Shown here in pieces: positions 41,770 to 52,500 of a stretch of DNA of 64,000 nt. The position numbers and the translations under genes are program-made. Source of the stretch: Zygnema circumcarinatum (lineage: Eukaryota; Streptophyta; Zygnematophyceae; Zygnematales; Zygnemataceae); the NCBI GenBank assembly GCA_037447605.1, contig CM074813.1:2345930-2409929 (forward strand), given 5' to 3'. Position 1 is the first letter of the stretch. The number at the start of each line of letters is the position of its first letter. The notes under the pieces are model-generated. The model searched no databases. It was not told where the DNA came from and saw only the letters and a list, made by a program, of their open reading frames with translations.

Positions 41770-43068
41770 ATGTTTCTCGTGGATTGGTTCTACAGCGTGC
41801 TAGCTACGCTTGGGCTATGGCAGAAGGAGGCCAAGATCCTGTTCCTGGGGTTAGATAATGCGGGAAAGACCACTCTGCTGCACATGCTCAAAGATGAGGT
41901 TAGTTATTCCGACCTTTTGGATGCGCTCTCAGATTATGTGGAAGGAACAGAAATAGCCACAAGACTGTCAGGGGCGACTGTGCTACTGGCGGCACTGCCA
42001 TGGCGGCGCTTTGTGTACCTCGATCCAGTATTCTTTTTGCTGCTTAGTGCCATTCGTTTCCATGCTTATAATTTATGAGATTTGAGCTTCCTGTTTTAAC
42101 TTTTTACCTGTTCTCGCTGTATGTTTCGGACTGTACAGAGGCTTGCACAGCATCAGCCGACGCAGCATCCTACCTCGGAGGAGCTGAGCATCGGCAAGAT
42201 CAAGTTCAAGGCCTTTGATCTGGGCGGGCATCAGATTGCTCGCAGAGTGTGGAAGGATTATTATGCCAAGGTGTGTGGAGCTCATCACAGATCTATTGCA
42301 AAAAAATAGAAATCCTCCAGATCTATCTGTGGCCGGGTCAAAAGTTGTCGTGGTAACGATGTAATTCTTGCCAGAGCGTCGTCTTCTCTTTGAAGGGAGC
42401 GGAAGTTATTTTGGCATGTAAACAAATCTAAGGCCGGTTTGTAGCAACTTCAGCTATCTTGCAAGCTCTGACTTCGTTTTCGCCATGTTTCGTTCAAATT
42501 ACGTGAGTGACTGTGTGTTCGGCCACACCATGCTTGATGTCAAAGCGTCCTAGGGCTTTTAATCAGGTGCTGGCGATGAGTAATGCGCCAGCTTGGTGAC
42601 CGAATTATGCTGGCCTTAAATAAAACCTGTTAGTGTCGGGAACTGAACGATGAGAAATTGAGTAGGAGGCTCAGGACAGGGTTCTGTGAGGGTTTGTTCT
42701 GAAAACGGAGAGATGATGGTGAAGGGGGGTTGTTTGCCTGTGATCAGGTGGATGCAATTGTGTACTTGGTGGACGCGTTCGATAGAGAGAGGTTTCCGGA
42801 GTCAAAGAAGGAGTTGGATGCTCTTCTGTCAGATGATTCCCTCTCGCAGGTGCCATTCTTGGTGCTGGGTAACAAGATTGACATTCCGCAGGCGTCGTCA
42901 GAGGACGAACTGCGTTACAGTCTGGGACTTACAAACCTCACAACTGGCAAGGGGAAAGTGAACCTCGGGGAGACGAACATGCGACCAATTGAGGTGTTTA
43001 TGTGTAGCATAGTGAGGAAAATGGGCTATGGAGAGGGAATCAAGTGGTTGTCTCAGTACATCAAGTGA
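41770..43068 (+). CDS. SAR1: SAR1 small GTPase (COPII coat assembly)
   Basis: Three exons: 41770-41898, 42139-42270, 42748-43068; 193 aa, exactly the family length. The N-terminal [20 protein letters not shown] is the amphipathic membrane-inserting helix. The P-loop GLDNAGKT is at residues 27-34, the switch II DLGGHQ at 70-75, and the guanine-specificity NKID at 129-132. The C-terminus is WLSQYIK. SAR1 recruits SEC23/24 to the endoplasmic reticulum to start COPII vesicle formation. In plant SAR1 the switch II Gln/His position is normally GGH, as here. The coding sequence is highly conserved and the model is unambiguous. Confidence 0.97.
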
Positions 43069-44617
43069 TGCGAGCAGGCGAGAAATTTATGGATGCGCTA
43101 GTGGTGGAGTTTTGTGAAGCGTGAATTCAAGGGCACCGAGCTGTGGTGAACTTGCTCGCGCTGCAATTGATGGGACTTGTGAAGAGAGGCAGGCAGGGTC
43201 GACAGATACTTTGAATTCTGGGTAGTGCATCACGGCACCAGGTTGATGCCAATAGGGGTCTGCGGCTGAGCTCCTAGTTATGTAGGTCTAATTTGAGACG
43301 ATGGCTCTGCTGTTTGGTTCTAGAAAGAAAGTGAGGGCGTCTTAGTCCATGGAGCAAACTGTATTAGAAGCGAATGTGCAGCTTCACTGGTTCTACGCCT
43401 GTACAGGAAGTATTGTCCTTATGCCAGGCCGGAAACAAGCAGTGCATTTTTTTTTCCTTTCGTTTAAGGCACTCTGCTTTCTCGCTTTCACCGCCGTCCC
43501 AACCTTCTCATGTTGTCTACTACTGTTACAAGTATGCAGCTGCTGGAGGCTCATCTGCTCTAGCGCGGTAAGCTCGGCATCAGCTTGCCCAGCTGTAGTC
43601 TCAGTAAGAAGTCGGCGTGAGTCTGCAGCTTTCTTCCACGAACACTTTGATGAAAGATTGTTGCAGTGCATATGCGTATGTCATGCGAATGTCTAGTCTC
43701 GCGATCTTCCCTAATCAGCACACAAAGGCACGTGTGTCTCTCTGCTTGTGTATGTCGTTGGAGATTGAGCTGCGGCTTCTGCATTGCATATTGGAAAGGT
43801 GCTTCAATCGGCAAAATCAAATCATTGCTGGCGCACACTTTAATAAAGATTCTACGCTGAAATCATTGCTTCTGTAGAAACTCAAAAAATCTCAAACTGT
43901 TATATGTAACCTGATTTCACTACCTCATCATTATTTAGTACTCCGCTTGGAGGACAACAGCGGATGTGAGTGGCAGAATCGAGTTACCGTATTCTCTGCA
44001 CAGTTTTGATTATCGAGGCTGCGTACAAAAGGAGTTGTCGGAATGCAACTCCATCACCTGCGAGAAAAGTTGCCTGGAGTCCGAAAATTGGGAAACTTAT
44101 TACTCTGTTGTCCACAGGGCGGCCTGCCATTGCCCAACTGGCTGCTTGTTCATGGCTGTCTTGTGCTCGCTGTCTAGTCATCAAAAGTTCGTGTTGTTGT
44201 TTTTGTTGTTGTCGAACTTGAGAAGGCGACGGGCTGTCTGCGAGGGCCGGACCGCCGGGCACCGCCGGTCCGGTTGAGGTTATACGGACTGTCGGCGTGC
44301 CAGGGTCCTTGTCTTGTACCGTACCGCACTTGACTTTATATCGCTCCCAAGCCCGGGACTTTGTAACATTGCAGAGGCCTTCGGTAAAGAGAAATCGACT
44401 TTATAGAGGGTTTTTACTAATCCAGTCGCGATACGATGCGATTATCGTTATACGATACGATACATGTACCTTTCTGTAGCTGACTCTAAAAACCACGAGG
44501 GGAAAGGGAAATCTTAAAGAGCAAAATTAAAGTTAAAAAAAAACTATTTTCAGATGCTGTCCACCCTCTCCCCTTCAACCGCTGTAACCGCCCGCCGCCT
44601 CAGTGACGTTGTCCGCC
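43069..44617. other. SAR1 3' flank and IMPL2-like promoter
   Basis: No gene recognised. AATAAA at 43842-43847 is a distant possible poly(A) signal. A GC-rich hairpin sits at about 44243-44275 (GCCGGACCG...CGGTCCGG). GTAC words and a CGATACGATGCG/TACGATACGATAC repeat occupy about 44310-44465, ending 150 bp before the IMPL2-like ATG. Confidence 0.45.
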
Positions 44618-45697
44618 ATGGCGCACGTGGCAGCTCGGCAGCTGCTGCCCTGCCACGTGGTGCGCTCGGGGGCCGCCTCCCCTCGCTCCCTGCCCTGCGC
44701 AGTGCGCCCCTCTGCCCTCTCCCAGCCATGGCCGACCTCCACAGGCTCCAACCTTTACTCTAGGAAACTTTCGGTGAAGGCCTTCGCCATGGCTGCTTCC
44801 GGAGCTTCTGCGGCTCCGGAAGTAGCCCAGTCTGCGCCTGTCTGCCCTCCAGAGTGCGTAACTTTAGCGCATTCTCTTGCAGATAAAGCGGGTGATATTA
44901 TCAGGCGCTACTTTCGCATGCCTATAGATGTGCAGATCAAGATGGACCGCAGCCCTGTGACTATAGCGGACGAAGCGGTTGAGGCGGAGTTGCGGAAAAC
45001 GATCCGGTCCACCTTTCCTGATCATGGCATCTTGGGAGAAGAGGGAGGTGTTGACGTTGGAGACGGGAATGGTGAGTATGTATGGGTGATTGATCCTATA
45101 GATGGTACAGCAAGCTTTATAAGTGGAAAGCCGCTTTTTGGAGTCTTGATTGCGCTTCTCCATAAAGGTGTTCCAGTTCTCGGGCTCATGGATCAGCCGA
45201 TTTTGAAGGAACGGTGGTTCGCTGCTCGAAGCTTCCCGTCGTCTTCGGCTGCCTCGGAGGAAGCGGAGCTTGTTACAACCTTCAACGGGCAACCAGTGAA
45301 AGTGCGGAGCTGCGGAGCCCTATCTTCTGCTCATCTCTATTCAACATCTCCTCATTTATTTACAGGAGAAAGTGAATTTGCATTTACTCGGCTACAGAAG
45401 CAAGCGTGGAGAACAAGCTATGGTTGTGACTGCTATGCCTTTGGGCTGCTTTCACTAGGGTTTGTAGACATCGTAGTAGAGCACGGAATGAAGCCATGGG
45501 ATTACTTCGCTTTGATACCAATTGTTGAAGGAGCTGGAGGGATTTTTACCGACTGGCAGGGAAACCCGCTTCGACTCAACTCTTTTAATAAAGACGAATG
45601 GGTAGGAGAGTGCTTAGCAGCAGGTGATGCAGCGGCCCATAAGGAAGCCTTGGACGCTCTTGCTTGGAAGCGCGCTGATGGCAGCTCAACTGCTTGA
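44618..45697 (+). CDS. histidinol-phosphate phosphatase, IMPL2/HISN7-like (inositol monophosphatase superfamily), plastid
   Basis: Intronless frame of 359 aa from the ATG in a GCCATGG context; an in-frame GTG 15 nt upstream is not needed. Residues 1 to about 60 are Ser/Ala/Arg-rich, like a transit peptide. Mg-binding motifs of the superfamily are present: GEEGG at about 140-144, WVIDPIDGTASF at 156-167, and the C-terminal WDYFALIPIVEGAGG at 294-308. The DGTASFISGKPLFG and GLMDQPILKERW segments point to the plant IMPL2 (HISN7) branch, which dephosphorylates histidinol phosphate in histidine biosynthesis in plastids. Activity on inositol or galactose phosphates cannot be excluded. The lack of introns contrasts with most neighbours. 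Confidence 0.92.
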   Translation: MAHVAARQLLPCHVVRSGAASPRSLPCAVRPSALSQPWPTSTGSNLYSRKLSVKAFAMAASGASAAPEVAQSAPVCPPECVTLAHSLADKAGDIIRRYFRMPIDVQIKMDRSPVTIADEAVEAELRKTIRSTFPDHGILGEEGGVDVGDGNGEYVWVIDPIDGTASFISGKPLFGVLIALLHKGVPVLGLMDQPILKERWFAARSFPSSSAASEEAELVTTFNGQPVKVRSCGALSSAHLYSTSPHLFTGESEFAFTRLQKQAWRTSYGCDCYAFGLLSLGFVDIVVEHGMKPWDYFALIPIVEGAGGIFTDWQGNPLRLNSFNKDEWVGECLAAGDAAAHKEALDALAWKRADGSSTA

Positions 45698-46591
45698 ATG
45701 TCAATGCATTTCAGAAACATTACTTCTCTGGAAGTAACTGCATAAGTGGAATAACACACGGCTGCACACTTGGATGGTTCTCCCCAAAACAAGATAATCA
45801 GCCAAGACAAGCACGACCTCTGGGGAAAGCTTCTGTTTAATTAGTTACGTTATGCACAGCCTGAACGAAACTTCTCTTTTTTAAATTGTTAAAAAATTAG
45901 CGCATGCGTTCAGCTGGGACTCGCAGTTATTGTTTGAACGCCTTGTCATTTCCCTTGTAGGAAGTAGCTGTACTTCACTGCCTGTACGAAGAACGAAGAA
46001 AATCAGCTATACAATCCACTACGATAGCCTGAACTCCCCCTTTTCACTCTTATCTCTGAAACCGCTTTAAGCTGTCCATGAAAAGAGTCTGCTTGGATGA
46101 GCGGCACTTAAGCTCAAGCATCACGATGCCAAAGAAAGAACGAAAAAGAATGTTATGTACTTTGTGAGGCACCATGAATGTTGCTGGTCGGGACTCTTGA
46201 AGGGAGTGCCCAAGGCGTTGCCATTCCCAGCGTGTGCTATTTCCATGTGGGCTACACAAATATGAGAAGAGGGCTCTCTGCAAGCCGTGCTGAGCCTCAC
46301 TATCGGCGGCGTGCCTCTAATGACCCAGTAAAGCGCCTTACGTTAGGGAGTCGAAAGCTGGAAGATGTGAACAAAAAGAAAACTGGTACAGCCGGCAAGA
46401 GGGGATGAGCGAACGCCTACCCGTAAGTGGACTTTTCTCTTATTTGACATTTTTTGTCAAGGTACTACGTTCAAGCCTACCCCACGAGGTACATTATCTC
46501 CATTGTAGAAGGCCCATTCAGCCTCCATCCACGGAGCCGAACGGGCAACGTCCCACTTCGCCGAGTACTAACGTGCGCAGGCCAGCAGCCA
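45698..46591. other. convergent 3' flanks of the IMPL2-like and SPINDLY genes
   Basis: Tail-to-tail region with no coding signal that I can support; short frames on both strands lack known domains. Confidence 0.5.
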
Positions 46592-49500
46592 TCACCTTAA
46601 GCTCAAATTTTGATGAAATTCGTTTATTCTCGGTGAATCAGTAGGCTCCTCCGACTCTTCCACCTTGGCAGTCCCTTCTAAAGTGAAAGTTAAGCCTTGT
46701 GACTGCTCAGATAGCAGCTTCCCACGCCTCTTTCCACCTGTACAAGCCGCTTGTGCTAATGTCTCTCCTCCACTATCTTGCCTCAAAAAGCCGCCAGAAT
46801 CATTTTCTTTTTTTCCCCATCTTTGCACTAAGTCTTCTCCCCCTCCTGCAGCCTCAGCTTTTTCTGCACTCACTCCTCCCGCGGCGGGACCTGCTCCTCC
46901 TGACAGCCCACTTCCTGATGTCTCCGCCTCTTGCCTTGTTGCCATGCTTTCACTCCGACTGTAACCGTCTGCATGCGTACCTCGCCTATCCTTTCCGTCC
47001 GTCCCTTCTCCCCACCCATCTACGGAGGGAGCTGTTCCTGCAGATCCTCCTCTCACTCCTTCTCCAGAAGCTGCTGCAAAGGATGGTTCTGAAAGGCCTT
47101 CCCCAAAGGAAGTTCGCCCTTTCCTTCGTCTGTCAAGAGATGGCACTTCCCCTGCGCAGTATCTTTTCCAGAGCTGCCGATATGTCGTCTCTAAGTCCCG
47201 AGTGAACCGCGAGCCATCACAAAGACGTGACTTAAGCATTCGCTCGCGGATAGTGGCTCGCAAAGCTGCAAGTTTTGAGATGTCGGAGCCTAATTGCAGT
47301 GCAAGCTGTACATATTCATCCTCCGTTTGAGCTATAAGTTCACCAAGACCTGAAGGACAAAGAGTCAAAAAAAAAAAAAAATGACCACGGCTGAGTTGTT
47401 GGTCATAACGCTGGTAGTACGTGATGCATCGTTTTCACTTGCTTCCAAGTAAGGTTTTTCTAGACCTGTTCTCACCTAGCTGCGTCAGAAGTGTGACCCC
47501 AACATTGTTTGCATGCACTTCCCCTGCCATGGTCACACATGGCACCCCCATATAAAGTGACTCGCAAGTTGTTGTTGTTCCTGCATATGGAAAGGTGTCC
47601 AGACTGAACCAACCAGACAATCCACCCCCCATCCAACCCCACCATCAGAACGCTTTTGTCAAATACAATGTCACATCCAACAACTACAGCAGACATTTTG
47701 CATGTGCTCCGGATTTCCTAAGAGAAGTTACACAAACTTTGTGTATTTCTGGGCATGTGTTCCGCACCTTATGTCCATGAGGGAATAAGCCTGCATGTGG
47801 TCGTGATTCAACAAAATGAGCGGTAGAAGGTCCACTCGCAGCGAGTTGATTCCCTCTGCTTCTAATGCAGCCATGAAGCGTTCACTGATTGACGAGCATG
47901 AGAATGGCTTGCACTTCACCACAAGTCGAGAAGTCGGCAAAGCCCGCAGGACACGCGACCAAAGGCTCACAACACGGGGAGTAATCTGTCCCCATGCACA
48001 TCCACGCAACAAAATGATACAGCTCATTAGAAAATATTGAAATGACTTCTAGGTGCAGGGACATTTCTATGTTCCACTCGTGACCGATAAGCTACATCAC
48101 GTCCTTACCTTCCGCAAGGGCAACTCGATGAGAAAATACCTTATTTCAGGGATAACCAAGGGAGGAGGAGAGGGAGAATGAATGTGAGAGAAGAGCAAGA
48201 TTGATAGAGAAGAGAGGAGATACAGGATGAAAGAAAGAGAACAAAGGATGCGTGGCCATGGGCTTCAAGTGTTGTCGCACCTTTGCGAGGTTGTTGAAGC
48301 TTCCAAATGTGACGTAGCCGTTAGCTTGAGATGGAGCAGGAGTGACCGGCCCAGCTTCAGGTGACGGCATATAGCAAAGGAATGATCCCGGAAGGCGAAC
48401 AAGCTCCTCCACGTGCCTGCAGACTCGAAAGTAAACACAAACGTTGATCCACGTTGGCAACAACAAACTTTCTTCCAAAGGTGTATGCAGACTCCATCGC
48501 AATCAAAGAATTCACGATTCTCCTACTTCATCCTACTGCCCATTTCTATGATTCGCGTGGCTTAACAGCAAAACTCAACTCACTTCAGCTGTCTGTCAGG
48601 AGGGTCTACAAGCGCGTCTGTGAAGCGATAGTCGATGGTGTGCAGGCCCGTTGTATTCGGGTAGCCGATCCAAGTTGCCTGCATACAGAAAGTAAAAAAA
48701 TGGCAAAGAAAAGGTGCATCACAACCGTTAAAGGAACTTCCCAGGTGAAGGCCATCTTCTGAAGAAAATACAATGGCATCAAATTATCACCTCTTTTCAG
48801 AAAAAAAAAAGAAGAAAACTTGCAGAATCGTACCTGAACGGGAGCAGGATGACAGGCCATCACTCCGAGTCGGTTATTCGCAGTGTGGCCGGTCAGCTCG
48901 ACAAGAATGTCGACCTTGTCTTCCCTTACAAGATCAGCAACCTTCTTTTCATCCAGCCCGTAGATATCGCGCCACATTCCTCCCTTCTTACTAACCATAT
49001 CTTTAAATCTCAAGGTTTTTCCATCAGCCTGCAGCCAAGACATGGTTCAATGCATTCATTTTCACTCCCTTTGAGCTCGGTAAGATGTTGGACAAAGTCT
49101 GTCGTGCTTACAGGTTGAAAAGGTAGTAATGATAATAAGTCTTCCGCAGCCTTAGCTTCAGGCTTTGCTGTAAGAGACTGTAGGAGGAAATAGACAGGAA
49201 GGGGAAAGCAGGAGCATCACATGGGAAGATGAGAGAGGAAGAGTACCTTCACAACTGCAGAGTAAATAGCTAGTCGAAACTCCGAGGAATTGTGGTGGGT
49301 GAGGGGAGCTTCTATGAAGTAGGAAACGGAGTGAGTGAAATAGTCAGGAGATATGTAACCGATTGTGAGTGGACGATCAGGATCTTTGATATTTTCCCAA
49401 CTTGTTTGCTCTGGAAAAAGTCGACTGAACCGTCTCCCCCAATCCCTGCAAACAAAGATGAGCAGGTCAGCTGACTGATGACTATCCTGGGACCGAATCA

Positions 49501-52500
49501 TGCTTGTGTTTGGAAACTTCAATATAGGTTATAGCCTTTACAAGCGATACATGTTGCAAAAAGAAGGCGAGATTTGAAGGCCAAGTCAATAATCTCATCT
49601 CACCTGTGTGCGATGTAAAGGGAGTCATCATGCCCTTCGTGGATGTAGTTCATTGCAAGCAATCGATTCTGCACAATGTCCCAGGTTTTCCCATTATAAT
49701 AAGATGTGTTACTGGTTACCTGTTTGATTTGGCCGGAAGGAAATTCTGTGAGTATATTATTAAGTCCAAACGAGAAACTCTACACTCTTCTTTAGTGAAA
49801 GGAAAGTGCTTCCTCCTCTCCCGATAGTGTGGGTTCCTCTCCCTCCCTGTTCCCACCTGGAATGCATTTCTCGAATCTGGATCAATCCGCAAGCACTGCT
49901 CATAGGCTTCAATGGCTGCCGGGATGTTTCCGGCATCTCGATGGAGCACGCCTGAGAAAAGCAAATGGCCCACTCCCATCCTTCTTTACTTCATTACTTC
50001 ATTACTCTTTGACCCCTATGTTTATTTCTCGACTAAATTTCTTCATAAATATTTAAGTGCTTCAGAATGCAGCACCATTCCTTTGCTTTCTACTCCACTT
50101 TTCTTTATCTCAAAAGAATCGTAAGATCATCATAACGCTCAAAGAAACGAGAAAATAGGTCTGGACGAGGGAAGGAGAGGGGGTTNNNNNNNNNNGGTTA
50201 TTCGCAGTGTGGCCGGTCAGCTCGACAAGAATGTCGACCTTGTCTTCCCTTACAAGATCAGCAACCTTCTTTTCATCCAGCCCGTAGATATCGCGCCACA
50301 TTCCTCCCTTCTTACTAACCATATCTTTAAATCTCAAGGTTTTTCCATCAGCCTGCAGCCAAGACATGGTTCAATGCATTCATTTTCACTCCCTTTGAGC
50401 TCGGTAAGATGTTGGACAAAGTCTGTCGTGCTTACAGGTTGAAAAGGTAGTAATGATAATAAGTCTTCCGCAGCCTTAGCTTCAGGCTTTGCTGTAAGAG
50501 ACTGTAGGAGGAAATAGACAGGAAGGGGAAAGCAGGAGCATCACATGGGAAGATGAGAGAGGAAGAGTACCTTCACAACTGCAGAGTAAATAGCTAGTCG
50601 AAACTCCGAGGAATTGTGGTGGGTGAGGGGAGCTTCTATGAAGTAGGAAACGGAGTGAGTGAAATAGTCAGGAGATATGTAACCGATTGTGAGTGGACGA
50701 TCAGGATCTTTGATATTTTCCCAACTTGTTTGCTCTGGAAAAAGTCGACTGAACCGTCTCCCCCAATCCCTGCAAACAAAGATGAGCAGGTCAGCTGACT
50801 GATGACTATCCTGGGACCGAATCATGCTTGTGTTTGGAAACTTCAATATAGGTTATAGCCTTTACAAGCGATACATGTTGCAAAAAGAAGGCGAGATTTG
50901 AAGGCCAAGTCAATAATCTCATCTCACCTGTGTGCGATGTAAAGGGAGTCATCATGCCCTTCGTGGATGTAGTTCATTGCAAGCAATCGATTCTGCACAA
51001 TGTCCCAGGTTTTCCCATTATAATAAGATGTGTTACTGGTTACCTGTTTGATTTGGCCGGAAGGAAATTCTGTGAGTATATTATTAAGTCCAAACGAGAA
51101 ACTCTACACTCTTCTTTAGTGAAAGGAAAGTGCTTCCTCCTCTCCCGATAGTGTGGGTTCCTCTCCCTCCCTGTTCCCACCTGGAATGCATTTCTCGAAT
51201 CTGGATCAATCCGCAAGCACTGCTCATAGGCTTCAATGGCTGCCGGGATGTTTCCGGCATCTCGATGGAGCACGCCTGAGAAAAGCAAATGGCCCACTCC
51301 CATCCTTCTTTACTTCATTACTTCATTACTCTTTGACCCCTATGTTTATTTCTCGACTAAATTTCTTCATAAATATTTAAGTGCTTCAGAATGCAGCACC
51401 ATTCCTTTGCTTTCTACTCCACTTTTCTTTATCTCAAAAGAATCGTAAGATCATCATAACGCTCAAAGAAACGAGAAAATAGGTCTGGACGAGGGAAGGA
51501 GAGGGGTTGAAGGGGAAGAACAGTCAGAAGGATAGAAGTCAGAGGAAAGACGGATATCGTGAGCGGTGGGAACGAGTAACAAAGAGAAAGGGGGGGGGGG
51601 GGGGAAGGGAGTAGGGGGAAGTAGCGAAATAGGGGAACGAGGGGAACGATGGGATGAAGGGAAGGGGAGGGAGAGAGGAGGAGAAGACGCCTGAGGGAGT
51701 GAGGGGTTAGGAGGCAGGGAAAGAAGTCGAAGAGAAGGAGAGGAGAAAGAGAAACGGAAATAGAGACAAACGGGGGAGAGAGGAATACAGGGAGGGAGGA
51801 GGATAGAGGGAGAGAAGCAAATAACTTCATGGAGGACTTTTGAGGTGTGAAGCCTACCGAGATTATTGTATGCCTCAGCATACGTGGGGTTCGCAATAAT
51901 AGCCCCTTGAATCATTCCAAGAGCAAGATCCATCTTGCCCTGAACCCCGCAATCCCAAAAAACTTAAAGAAGATTCAAATTTTCTTGCCTTACTGACTTC
52001 ACAGGTGCCCAAATCCATACAAAGTCACATGACAATACGACATCAGCAGCGTCTCCGTAATGGGGAGTTGTTGTCGAACTATGAACCATTTTCATTTCTT
52101 CTCGCATTGTCAAAGTCAAATCCAGCATTTACTGACGAGTGAGAGAGAGGGAGATCAAAGGACAAAAAAAGAGATTGGTTTCGGCATTCACTTTCATCAA
52201 CAGAATAGTAATGGTTAGAGACGAATGAGAGAGGTGAAGACTTTCCGTATGGAAAGTGCTAAGCCACTTGGATGTACCTAGGCATAACTTACCTGAACAG
52301 TGTATACAACTCCAAGGTTGTTGAGAGATTGTGAAAAATTGGGCTTTATTCTCAGAGCTTTCTGCAAGAATCCGAACCAGACTTATCATCAGACGCAAAA
52401 ACCAAGCTTCAGGCATGCCTAGAGTATAAGAATGGAGATTCAAACTATAAGCCTTCTTCAAGCCTTTATAAAGTCAACTTTCTGAGTGAAAACAAAACAT

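Noticed and set aside
48872-51509. True tandem exon duplication creating extra TPR and catalytic segments in SPINDLY
   Set aside because: The copies, introns included, differ by a single base next to an N gap, and a mid-exon break cannot give a functional product.
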